Of a DNA stretch of 64,000 nt, positions 31,896 through 40,043 are shown in pieces. Position 1 is the first letter of the stretch. Each line of letters starts with the position of its first letter. Origin of the DNA: Nocardioides sp. CER19 (GTDB taxonomy: Bacteria; Actinomycetota; Actinomycetes; Propionibacteriales; Nocardioidaceae); contig NZ_JARVWS010000003.1 of assembly GCF_029846275.1 (NCBI RefSeq), positions 765,163 through 829,162 on the forward strand, given 5' to 3'. A program made the position numbers and the translations under genes. The notes under the pieces are model-generated. The model had not been told where the DNA came from. It saw only the letters and a program-made list of their open reading frames with translations, and did not search any database.

Positions 31896-32953
31896 GCCTG
31901 ACCGACACCCTCACCTCCCGCGCCGCGAAGGCGGCGTCCGTACGTCGGTCGACGAGGTCGACCCGCGTCGGCGGCGGCGTCCTGACGCTCGTCGTCCTGA
32001 TCCTCGCGGTGCTGCCGTTCGCCGTCTTCAGCAGCGTCACCGACTCGCTGGTGAACCTGTTCATCCTCATCGCGCTCGCCAGCATGTGGAACCTGCTGGC
32101 CGGCTTCGCGGGCCTCGTCTCGGTCGGCCAGCAGGCCTACTTCGGCCTCGGCGCGTACGCCGTCCTGGTGTTCGCCGAACAGGGTGTGCAGGCCTACCTC
32201 GCGATCATCCTGGCCGCCATCACCGCGGCGGTCTTCGCCGTGCCCACCTCCTGGCTGGCCTTCCGCCTGCGTGGCGACTACTTCGCCATCGGGACCTGGG
32301 TGATCGCCGAGGTCTACCGCCTGGTGACGACCCGCATCGATCGCCTCGGCGGCGCCAGCGGCAAGTCTCTGACGACGCTGTCGGACATCGACCCGGTCAC
32401 GCGCGGGGCCCTCAACTACTGGGTCGCGCTCGTCGTCGCCGTCGCCTCGGTCGTCGCGTGCTACCTGCTGCTGCGCAGCCGACTCGGACTGGCCCTGATG
32501 GCGGTCCGCGACGAGGAGACGGCCGCCAACGCCGTCGGCATCAACGTGCCGCGCGCCAAGCGGTGGGTCTACCTCATCTCGGCGGCCGGGTGCGGTGCTG
32601 CGGGCGGCGTCCTGCTCGTCACGTCGCTGAGCGTCAACCCCAACGCCGTCTACAGCGTCCAGTGGTCGGCGTACATGATCTTCATCGTCGTCATCGGCGG
32701 CATCGGCTACATCGAGGGCCCGCTGCTCGGTGCGGTCATCTTCTTCGCCCTGCAGCAGGCCCTCGCCGACTACGGCACGACCTACCTGATCCTGCTCGGG
32801 CTCTGCGGCATCGCGGTCGCGCTGTTCGCACCGCGCGGCCTGTGGGGGATGATCGCCGATCGCACCCGGATCAGCCTGTTCCCAGTCGGCTACAACCTCG
32901 CCGCACCAGCCGGCTCCGACGAGCCTTCGACCGGAGAGGACCAGACGAGGTGA
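31892..32953 (+). CDS. LIV-type ABC importer: permease (LivM-like)
   Basis: 353 residues, about nine membrane helices. Family features: LAGFAGLVSVGQQAYFGLGAYA, FRLRGDYFAIGTWVIAEVYRL and the coupling loop MAVRDEETAANAVGINVPRAK. A basic N-terminus of about 25 residues precedes the first helix. The start overlaps the LivH stop and the stop overlaps the start of the alcohol dehydrogenase (GTGA), which directly links uptake to oxidation of the substrate. Confidence 0.92.
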   Translation: MSLTDTLTSRAAKAASVRRSTRSTRVGGGVLTLVVLILAVLPFAVFSSVTDSLVNLFILIALASMWNLLAGFAGLVSVGQQAYFGLGAYAVLVFAEQGVQAYLAIILAAITAAVFAVPTSWLAFRLRGDYFAIGTWVIAEVYRLVTTRIDRLGGASGKSLTTLSDIDPVTRGALNYWVALVVAVASVVACYLLLRSRLGLALMAVRDEETAANAVGINVPRAKRWVYLISAAGCGAAGGVLLVTSLSVNPNAVYSVQWSAYMIFIVVIGGIGYIEGPLLGAVIFFALQQALADYGTTYLILLGLCGIAVALFAPRGLWGMIADRTRISLFPVGYNLAAPAGSDEPSTGEDQTR

Positions 32954-34071
32954 GGGTCACCGCCGCGGTCGTCGAGGAGCTCGACGCGCCGTTCACTCTC
33001 GCTGAGCTCGAGCTCGACGAGCCGGGGCCGGGTGAGGCGCTGGTGCGCGTCGTCGCCACGGGCATCTGCCACACCGACGAGATCACCCGCCACGGCGACC
33101 TGCCGATGCCCTTCCCGGGCGTGCTCGGCCACGAGGGCGCGGGCGTCGTGGAGGCGGTCGGTCCCGGAGTCACGGGCGTCGAGGTCGGCGACCACGTCGT
33201 CATCGGCTGGCCCTCGTGCGGCACGTGTGCGCACTGCCGCGAGGGCCAGCCCCGTTACTGCGCGCGTCTCGGCGAAGCGCTGTGCGGTGGCGGTCGCCTG
33301 CTCGGCCCGCGTGCGGGCGAGAGCGCGCTCCGACGCACCGACGGCGAGAAGGTGCACAGCCACTTCTTCGGGCAGTCCTCGTTCGCCACCCACGCGCTGG
33401 CGTGGGCCGATGCCCTGGTCGTCGTACCGACGTCGGCGCCGCTCGAGGTGCTCGGTCCCCTCGCGTGCGGCATCGCGACCGGTGCCGGCGCGGTCTTCAA
33501 CACCGCGCAGCCCGGCCCCGGCAGCAGCATCGTCGTCTACGGCGTCGGCGCGGTGGGCCTCGCCGCGGTGATGGCGGCCAAGCTCAGCCCGGCGACCCGC
33601 ATCATCGCCGTCGACCGGCACGCCAACCGGCTGGAGCTGGCCCGGCGCTACGGCGCCACCCACACCATCGATGCCACCGACACCGACCCGGTGGCGGCCG
33701 TGCACGAGATCTGTGGAGGTCCCGCCGACTACGCGCTCGAGTGCACCGGCGTGATCCCGGTCGTCCGCCAGGCGGCCGACAGCGTCGGCATGCTCGGCAC
33801 CTGCGTGCTGATCGGTGGCGCGCCGGCCGGAGCGGAGCTCAGCCTCGACCACCTCACCACGCTCTGGGGCAAGCGGATCGTGGGCGTCCTCGGCGGCGGC
33901 GGACGTAGCGGCACGCTGATCGGGACCCTCGTCAACCTCAACGCCCAGGGTCGGTTCCCGTTCCACGAGCTCGTCGAGCTCTACGACCTTCCCGACATCG
34001 AGAAGGCCCTCGAGGACGCCCTGTCCGGCCGCGTCCTCAAGCCCGTGCTTCGCATGCCGTCCGGCAGCTGA
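32950..34071 (+). CDS. Zinc-dependent aryl/alkyl alcohol dehydrogenase (MDR family)
   Basis: 373 residues, medium-chain dehydrogenase of the aryl-alcohol (XylB-like) group; oxidises an alcohol to an aldehyde with NAD+. The catalytic zinc ligands are visible: Cys40 (GICHTDE), His61-Glu62 (LGHEGAG) and the Cys in GPLACGIATGAG. The structural zinc site has four cysteines, 90, 93, 96 and 104 (CGTCAHCREGQPRYC). The cofactor loop is VVYGVGAVGLAAVM with Asp (AVDRHANR) at its end, fitting NAD. GTG start overlapping the LivM stop. The aldehyde dehydrogenase 36 bases downstream would take the product to the acid. Confidence 0.92.
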   Translation: MRVTAAVVEELDAPFTLAELELDEPGPGEALVRVVATGICHTDEITRHGDLPMPFPGVLGHEGAGVVEAVGPGVTGVEVGDHVVIGWPSCGTCAHCREGQPRYCARLGEALCGGGRLLGPRAGESALRRTDGEKVHSHFFGQSSFATHALAWADALVVVPTSAPLEVLGPLACGIATGAGAVFNTAQPGPGSSIVVYGVGAVGLAAVMAAKLSPATRIIAVDRHANRLELARRYGATHTIDATDTDPVAAVHEICGGPADYALECTGVIPVVRQAADSVGMLGTCVLIGGAPAGAELSLDHLTTLWGKRIVGVLGGGGRSGTLIGTLVNLNAQGRFPFHELVELYDLPDIEKALEDALSGRVLKPVLRMPSGS

Positions 34072-34107
34072 CTTCGATCGACCAACCCCCACGCGGAAGG
34101 GACCATC

Positions 34108-35571
34108 ATGGGACTCCTCGACTCTGTCGACTGGCAGGGACACATCTTCAAGAACGGCGTCTGGCAGGAGGGCAAGAGCGGCGCGTACGCCGTCATCGAG
34201 CCGGCGACCGGCAACGAGCTCGGTCAGATGGGCGCCGCCAGCGCGGAGGACGTGGCCGAGGCGGCCGCGTTCGCCGCCGACGCGCAGCGTGAGTGGGCAG
34301 CACTCCCCTTCACCGCCCGCGCTGCGGTCATGCGCAAGGCCGGCGACCTGTGGAAGGAGCACGCCGACGAGGTCGCCGAGTGGAACATGCGCGAGGTCGG
34401 CGCCATCCGGGGCATGGCCCAGTTCGCGCTCCACGTCGCCGCCGAGGAGTGCTACGAGGCCGCGGCGCTCACCGGACGGCCGCTGGGCGAGATCCTGCCC
34501 AGCGAGGAGCCTCGGCTCTCGATGGCGCGTCGCGTACCGGCCGGCGTCGTGACGGTGATCGCGCCGTTCAACGTCCCGATCATCCTCGCCATCCGCTCCG
34601 TCGCCCCGGCGCTGGCCCTGGGCAACTCGGTCCTGCTCAAGCCCGACCCGCGCACCGCGGTGACCGGGGGCACGCTGATGGCGCGCATCTTCGAGGAGGC
34701 CGGCGTTCCTCCGGGCGTGCTGCACATGCTCCCGGGAGGCGTCGAGGTCGGTGAGGCGCTCGTGACCGACCCGAACGTGCGGGTGATCTCGTTCACCGGG
34801 TCGACCCCGGTCGGTCGGCGCATCGGAGAGCTCGCCGGCAAGCACCTCAAGCGCGCCCACCTCGAGCTCGGCGGGAACTCGGCCCTCCTGATCCTCGACG
34901 ACGCCGACGTCGAGGCCGCCGTCAACCTGGCGGCGTGGGGCTCGTTCTTGAACCAGGGCCAGATCTGCATGACGACCGGGCGGCACCTCGTGTCCGAGGG
35001 CGTCTACGACGACTTCGTGGCGGCACTCGCGGAGAAGGCAGCCCAGCTGCCGGTCGGCGATCCGATGAGCGGCGAGGTCGCGCTCGGCCCGATCATCGAC
35101 GCCAGGCAGCGCGACAAGATCCACGGCCTGGTCACGACGACCGCGTCCGCCGGCGCCCAGGTCGCGTCAGGCGGCACCTACGAGGACCTCTTCTACCGTC
35201 CGACCGTGCTGGCCGACGTACCGCTCACCGCGCCGGCGTTCGCCGAGGAGGTCTTCGGACCGGTCGCCCCGGTGACCCGGGTCGGCTCGGTGGACGAGGC
35301 CGTCAAGATCGCCGAGAACAGCGAGTACGGCCTCTCCCTCGGCATCGTCACCAAGGACGTCATGCGAGGTCTCGCGGTGGCCGAGCAGATCCCGACCGGC
35401 ATCGTCCACATCAACGACCAGACCGTGAACGACGAGGCCGTCGCCCCGTTCGGCGGCGTCAAGGCCTCCGGCACGGGGTCCCGGTTCGGCGGCGCAGCCG
35501 CCAACATCGAGGCGTTCACCGAGACCCGGTGGATCACCATGCGTGGCGAGCCGGCGCGCTACCCGTTCTGA
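34108..35571 (+). CDS. Benzaldehyde-type aldehyde dehydrogenase
   Basis: 487 residues, closest to benzaldehyde dehydrogenases (XylC-like) by features such as HIFKNGVWQEG near the N-terminus and AHLELGGNSALLIL. The catalytic residues are complete: Glu253 in LELGG and Cys287 in NQGQICMTT; the cofactor Lys is in VLLKPDP. Oxidises an aromatic aldehyde to the acid with NAD(P)+. Last gene of the importer/alcohol dehydrogenase unit, after a 36-base gap with GGAAGGGA as ribosome site, and closed by a strong terminator. Together the unit suggests uptake and two-step oxidation of an aromatic alcohol. Confidence 0.92.
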   Translation: MGLLDSVDWQGHIFKNGVWQEGKSGAYAVIEPATGNELGQMGAASAEDVAEAAAFAADAQREWAALPFTARAAVMRKAGDLWKEHADEVAEWNMREVGAIRGMAQFALHVAAEECYEAAALTGRPLGEILPSEEPRLSMARRVPAGVVTVIAPFNVPIILAIRSVAPALALGNSVLLKPDPRTAVTGGTLMARIFEEAGVPPGVLHMLPGGVEVGEALVTDPNVRVISFTGSTPVGRRIGELAGKHLKRAHLELGGNSALLILDDADVEAAVNLAAWGSFLNQGQICMTTGRHLVSEGVYDDFVAALAEKAAQLPVGDPMSGEVALGPIIDARQRDKIHGLVTTTASAGAQVASGGTYEDLFYRPTVLADVPLTAPAFAEEVFGPVAPVTRVGSVDEAVKIAENSEYGLSLGIVTKDVMRGLAVAEQIPTGIVHINDQTVNDEAVAPFGGVKASGTGSRFGGAAANIEAFTETRWITMRGEPARYPF

Positions 35572-35594
35572 TCCGGGTCACCCATCCGCACAGG

Positions 35595-35624
35595 GGGCGG
35601 CGTCGCCATCGCGCGACGCCGCCC
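35595..35624 (+). terminator. Strong hairpin terminator after the dehydrogenase operon
   Basis: Perfect 12-base stem GGGCGGCGTCGC / GCGACGCCGCCC (35595-35606, 35613-35624) with a 6-base loop, 23 bases after the stop. No T-run follows. Confidence 0.75.
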
Positions 35625-35727
35625 TACTGACGTCTCCGGGCAAGCGGCGTAACGTCAGCGGCGGGCGTGCCGCACCTTCGGGTTGTCGACCACCTTCTTC
35701 ATTCACCGTCTGAGATGGGAGTGAGAA

Positions 35728-37608
35728 ATGGCTACAGCCCGCGGATCGCGCCGGTGGCACCTCGCTGCGGTCGCCCTGACGGCGGCCTCGTTGGGGGTTG
35801 CGGTCGCGCTGCCCACGGGTAGCGCGACAGCACATCGACCAGGCGCGACAGCGACCCCGATCAAGCATCTCGTGGTGATCTTCCAGGAGAACGTGTCCTT
35901 CGATCACTACTTCGGGACCTATCCGCACGCCGCCAACACCGACGGGCAGCCGTTCACCCCCAGACGCGGCACTCCTTCGGTGGACGGGCTGAGCGGGTCG
36001 TTGCTCACCGCGAACCCCAACGGGACCAACCCTCGCCGTTACGCTCCCACGAACATCGACGACGTCCTGACCTGCGACCAGGACCACAACTACAACGACG
36101 AGCAGCGAGCCTTCGACCACGGCGCGATGGACCGGTTCCCGCAGACCGTCGGCACCGGCCATGGAGTGTCGCCGACCGGTGCCCCGTGCGTCGCCGGCGA
36201 CGTGATGAACTACTACGACGGCAACGCCGTCACCGCGCTCTGGAACTACGCCCAGCGCTACTCGATGAGCGACAGCTCCTACAGCACCACGTTCGGGCCC
36301 TCCACACCCGGAGCCATCAACCTGGCCGCCGGGAGCACGGGCGGCGTCGACATGACGCACACGGTGAACAACCCCTCGATCGCGACCGCTGCCTCACCCA
36401 ACGCGGACCTGACCCCGGACGGCCGCGGCGGGTTCTCGCTGACCAGCGATGCGCAGCCCTACTGGGACGACTGCTCCGTCCGGGACGCCGTCGCGATGAG
36501 CGGTCAGAACATCGGAGACAAGCTCAATGCGAGGGGACTGTCCTGGGGATGGTTCGAGGGCGGCTTCCGGCCCACCACGTCGTTCCAGGACGCGGCCGCG
36601 GCGACCGGCCACGCCGGACAACCGACGTCGACGTACATCCCGAACCAGTTCAAGGGGCGGTTCTACCAGTCGGTCCCGCACGCCTCGGACCAAGGCATCT
36701 GCAACGCCGTCACCCCGATCGGTGCCGGCCTCACCGCACCGTTGCCGACCGGCACGGGACAGTTCGGCTACAAGGACGACTACATCCCGCACCACGAGCC
36801 GTTCCAGTACTACGCCACGACCGCCAACCCGCACCACCTGACCGTGCCGACCAACGCCTCCGGCCGCGACACCCTTCGCGGCCTGCGCGCAGTGGGACGC
36901 GACACCCAGCACTACGTGGGCGGCGTTCCCCAGTTCGACACCCCGAACCACCAGTACGACACCAGCGACTTCGACCAGCTCGTGTCGGCCATCGGACGGG
37001 GTCGGCTGCCGTCGTCCGCGCTGCCGGCGGTGAGCTTCCTCAAGGCCCCGGGCTACCAGGACGGGCACGCGGTCTACTCCGACCCGCTCGAGGAACAGCA
37101 GTTCATCGTCAACGAGATCAACGCGCTGCAGCGGACGCCGGCCTGGAGGAGCACGGCCGTCGTCATCAGCTACGACGACTCCGACGGCTGGTACGACCAC
37201 GCCTTCTCCGGCGTGACGAACCCCTCCGTCTCGGTCGCCGACGCCTTGACCGGTCCGGGCATGTGCGGCAGCGGTGCTCCCATCGCCGGGCAGCAGGGTC
37301 GGTGCGGCTACGGGCCGCGGCTGCCGCTGCTGGTGATCTCGCCCTGGGCGAAGCGCAACTCGGTCGACCACACGCTCACCGATCAGTCCTCGATCACCCG
37401 GTTCGTCGAGGACAACTGGGGACTGGGTCGCATCCCCGGCAGCGCCGACGCCATCGCCGGAAGCCTGCACGGGCTCTTCGACTTCACCCCGAAGGGCAGC
37501 GGCCACGGCCACGGGCACAGCCACGGGCACGACGAGGGGCACGGCCACGCACCGAACGCTGCGCGGTACCTGCTCGACCCGATCACCGGACAGCCGACGC
37601 ATCACTAG
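35728..37608 (+). CDS. Secreted phosphoesterase (phospholipase C / acid phosphatase family) with His-rich tail
   Basis: 626 residues. A signal peptide (RRWHLAAVALTAASLGVAVA, residues about 8-28, likely cleaved near ATA) directs export. The mature protein opens with the family motif VVIFQENVSFDHYFGTYPHA, the metal/phosphate-binding start of the phospholipase C/acid phosphatase group, and later has VVISYDDSDGWYDHAF. It releases phosphate from phospholipids or phosphoesters outside the cell. The C-terminus has a run of alternating His and Gly (GHGHGHSHGHDEGHGH), unusual for the family and a likely metal-binding tail. Monocistronic, preceded by a terminator and a 100-base gap. Confidence 0.88.
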   Translation: MATARGSRRWHLAAVALTAASLGVAVALPTGSATAHRPGATATPIKHLVVIFQENVSFDHYFGTYPHAANTDGQPFTPRRGTPSVDGLSGSLLTANPNGTNPRRYAPTNIDDVLTCDQDHNYNDEQRAFDHGAMDRFPQTVGTGHGVSPTGAPCVAGDVMNYYDGNAVTALWNYAQRYSMSDSSYSTTFGPSTPGAINLAAGSTGGVDMTHTVNNPSIATAASPNADLTPDGRGGFSLTSDAQPYWDDCSVRDAVAMSGQNIGDKLNARGLSWGWFEGGFRPTTSFQDAAAATGHAGQPTSTYIPNQFKGRFYQSVPHASDQGICNAVTPIGAGLTAPLPTGTGQFGYKDDYIPHHEPFQYYATTANPHHLTVPTNASGRDTLRGLRAVGRDTQHYVGGVPQFDTPNHQYDTSDFDQLVSAIGRGRLPSSALPAVSFLKAPGYQDGHAVYSDPLEEQQFIVNEINALQRTPAWRSTAVVISYDDSDGWYDHAFSGVTNPSVSVADALTGPGMCGSGAPIAGQQGRCGYGPRLPLLVISPWAKRNSVDHTLTDQSSITRFVEDNWGLGRIPGSADAIAGSLHGLFDFTPKGSGHGHGHSHGHDEGHGHAPNAARYLLDPITGQPTHH

Positions 37609-37648
37609 GCGCGAGACGATTCGTGAGTCCGCGCGGAGTCCTGCACGA

Positions 37649-37671
37649 GGCGCCAGACCGGGTCCGGCGTC
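37649..37671. terminator. Imperfect hairpin between two converging genes
   Basis: GGCGCCAGAC / GTCCGGCGTC (37649-37658, 37662-37671) form a 10-base stem with one mismatch and one G-T pair, in the 71-base gap between the phosphoesterase and LysR genes. It could end transcription from both sides. Confidence 0.4.
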
Positions 37672-37679
37672 TCACCTCG

Positions 37680-38525
37680 TCACACGGAGGTTGCGGTTCG
37701 GATCAGCGTGGCCAGGGGCAGCGATCGGCTGTGCGGCGGCCAGGCGATGACCGTGGTGACCTGCGGGGCGTCGAGGATCGGCACGGTCGCGACGCCGGGG
37801 TGCTGCTCGGCGCGCGCTGACTCCGGCAGGACGGTGTAGCCACGTCCGAGGGCGACAAGCTGGTGGAGCTGCGCGCCGTCGCGGAGCTCGGGCCCCGGAC
37901 CGTCGGGATAGCTGCCGTCGCTGCGAGGCCAGCGCAGCGGCGGTACGTCGGGCAGGTCGGGCAGATCGCTCATCTGGAGATGGGGTCGCTGGGACCAGGG
38001 ATGTCCGGCGGGCAGGACGGCGGCCTGGCCCTCCGCCAGCAGGTCCTCGCTGTCGAGCCCGGTGGTCGCATCGAACGGCCGATGGAGCAGCGCGACATCC
38101 GCGCGTCCGTCGCGCAGCAGACGCTCCTGCTCGCCGATGCCGCACAAGATGACCTCGACCTCGACGGAACCAGGCTCAGCGGCATACGCGTCGAGGATCT
38201 TGGCGAGAAGCTCGACGGACGCTCCTGCCTTCGAGGCCAGCACCAGGCGCGGCGCACCTCCGGTGGCGCGGCGGGTCCGTCGCTCGGCGGCGTCGACGGC
38301 GTCGAGCGCGGCACGGGCCTCCCCCAGCAGCAGGCGGCCGGCGCCCGTCAGGGTCGCACCTCGACTGTTCCGTTCGAGCAACGGGCCGCCGAGACGGCGC
38401 TCGAGCTGGCTGATCGCCCTCGACAACGGAGGTTGCGCGATTCCGAGTCGCTGCGCGGCCCGCCCGAAGTGCAGTTCCTCTGCGACCGCCACGAAGTAGC
38501 GCAACTCCCGCGTCTCCACGACCAT
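37680..38525 (-). CDS. LysR-family transcriptional regulator
   Basis: 281 residues. The winged helix-turn-helix at the N-terminus is classical: ELRYFVAVAEELHFGRAAQRLGIAQPPLSRAISQLE. The effector domain covers residues about 90-280. The ATG at 38525 fits the family start; the longer frame is rejected. Divergent from the short-chain dehydrogenase gene with a 94-base gap, the usual LysR arrangement, so that gene is the likely target. The effector is unknown. Confidence 0.92.
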   Translation of the reverse strand: MVVETRELRYFVAVAEELHFGRAAQRLGIAQPPLSRAISQLERRLGGPLLERNSRGATLTGAGRLLLGEARAALDAVDAAERRTRRATGGAPRLVLASKAGASVELLAKILDAYAAEPGSVEVEVILCGIGEQERLLRDGRADVALLHRPFDATTGLDSEDLLAEGQAAVLPAGHPWSQRPHLQMSDLPDLPDVPPLRWPRSDGSYPDGPGPELRDGAQLHQLVALGRGYTVLPESARAEQHPGVATVPILDAPQVTTVIAWPPHSRSLPLATLIRTATSV

Positions 38526-38619
38526 GAGCCTACGTCCACCAGCGGCGATACTCTGCCGGTATCGAGGCTGGCTGAAGTGGTCTTGGAGTTCGGACGACGC
38601 TCGAGGCGACGCTGAGGGC

Positions 38620-39351
38620 ATGACAGAACAGACGACCGCGCTGATCACCGGAGCGAACAAGGGAATCGGCTACGAGATCGCCGCTGGCCTCGGAGCTCGC
38701 GGCTGGAGCGTCGGCGTCGGAGCGCGCGACGAGGCACGCCGAGCGGAAGCCGTCGAGAAGCTGCAGATCGCGGGAGTCGACGCGTTCGGCGTACCCCTGG
38801 ACGTCACCGACGACGGCAGTGTCGCTGCCGCCGCGTCGCTGATCGAGGAGCGAGCAGGCCGCCTCGATGTCCTGGTCAACAACGCCGGCATCACCGGCGG
38901 GATGCCCCAGGACCCGAGCAGCGTCGCAGCGGAGACGCTGCGCACGGTCGTGGAGACGAATGTGATCGGCGTCGTCCGCGTCATCAACGCGATGCTGCCG
39001 CTCCTGCACCGATCACCCTCGCCGCGGATCGTCAACATGTCCAGCAGCGTCGGGTCGCTCACCCGCCAGAGCTCCACCACCGACCCGCTCGTGGTCGGCC
39101 CGATCGCAGCGGCCTACTCCCCGTCCAAGACGTTCCTCAACGCGGTGACGGTGCAGTACGCCCGCGAGCTGCACGACACGAAGATCCTCGTCAACGCCGG
39201 CTGCCCTGGCTTCGTTGCGACCGACCTCAACGGCTTCCGCGGCGTGCGTACGCCCGCCGAGGGCGCCGCGATCGCGATCAGGCTGGCAACGCTTCCCGAC
39301 GATGGACCCACCGGCGGGTTCTTCGAGGACGCCGGCGTCATCCCCTGGTGA
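38620..39351 (+). CDS. Short-chain dehydrogenase/reductase (SDR family)
   Basis: 243 residues, classical SDR. The cofactor motif is TGANKGIGYEIA near residue 10; NNAG follows near 89; the catalytic Ser lies in MSSSVGSL and the Tyr/Lys pair in AYSPSKTFLN. GARDE after the second strand suggests NADP(H). Substrate unknown. The ATG at 38620 gives the family's normal start; GAGGG lies close upstream. Divergent from a LysR regulator that probably controls it. Confidence 0.92.
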   Translation: MTEQTTALITGANKGIGYEIAAGLGARGWSVGVGARDEARRAEAVEKLQIAGVDAFGVPLDVTDDGSVAAAASLIEERAGRLDVLVNNAGITGGMPQDPSSVAAETLRTVVETNVIGVVRVINAMLPLLHRSPSPRIVNMSSSVGSLTRQSSTTDPLVVGPIAAAYSPSKTFLNAVTVQYARELHDTKILVNAGCPGFVATDLNGFRGVRTPAEGAAIAIRLATLPDDGPTGGFFEDAGVIPW

Positions 39352-39545
39352 GGCGACCGGTAGCCGCACGGCTCCTTCTCCCCCCAGGCCGCAGGTGCGA
39401 CGAGTGACACCCGGCTGCGACCACGTCTCGCGCACCGCTCCGGAGGTCCCGGTCGGAGTAGCCCGGTCGGGGCATTTGTGGCGCCGGGCGGGTCGAAAGT
39501 GAGATGAGAGGCCGGGACTTCGAGCCCAGGACGCTGCGCGGGCCC

Positions 39546-39551
39546 TAACCT
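39546..39551 (+). promoter_or_regulatory. -10-like TAACCT 6 bases before the TadE GTG
   Basis: TAACCT ends 6 bases before the GTG at 39558, and no ribosome site is present, so the message may start at the start codon. No clear -35. The rest of the 206-base gap before TadE shows nothing else I can support. Confidence 0.35.
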
Positions 39552-39557
39552 CGCCCC

Positions 39558-40043
39558 GTGGCAGACGGGCTCGGTGGAGACAGGCGGCGCGGTCGGCGCG
39601 ATCAGCGGGGGGCGGCGGCGGTCGAGTTCGCGCTCGTCCTGGTGCCGTTGCTGATCATTCTCTTCGGCATCATCCAGTACGGCTTCTACTTCTGGGCGAT
39701 GCAGGGTGGGTCCGACATCGCTCGCGATGCCGCCCGGCGAGCGGCAGTCGGCAGCCCGGCCGCCTGCACACCCTTCAAGGACGCGGTGAAGAGCGAGATC
39801 GACTCCCTCGTCGGCTCGGGCAAGGTCGTCGGCATCAGCCGCACCTTCGACCAGGACGCCACGCTTCCGCGCACCAGCGCGACGGACGTCGTCGTCAGCG
39901 ACCGGGTGCGGGTCCAGGTGACCTTCAAGGGCTACGACTTCCACTTCCCGTTCGTGCCGTTCATCCATGACGGCGTGGTGACCTCGTCAGCCGAGGCGCG
40001 GGTCGAGAACGTGACGACACAACCGGGGTTGACGTGCAGCTGA
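39558..40043 (+). CDS. TadE-family pilus/pseudopilin-like protein
   Basis: 161 residues. RDQRGAAAVEFALVLVPLLIILFGIIQYGFYF (residues 15-46) is the TadE signature: a short basic leader with RGAAAVEFA, the Glu5-like position, then a single membrane helix. TadE proteins are minor pseudopilins or assembly factors of Flp/Tad pili. Start is a GTG with no ribosome site. Overlaps the TadG-like gene by 10 bases. The rest of the Tad machinery (CpaF/TadA ATPase, TadB/C, Flp) is not in the window, so this pair is an outlier or belongs to a locus elsewhere. Confidence 0.88.
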   Translation: MADGLGGDRRRGRRDQRGAAAVEFALVLVPLLIILFGIIQYGFYFWAMQGGSDIARDAARRAAVGSPAACTPFKDAVKSEIDSLVGSGKVVGISRTFDQDATLPRTSATDVVVSDRVRVQVTFKGYDFHFPFVPFIHDGVVTSSAEARVENVTTQPGLTCS

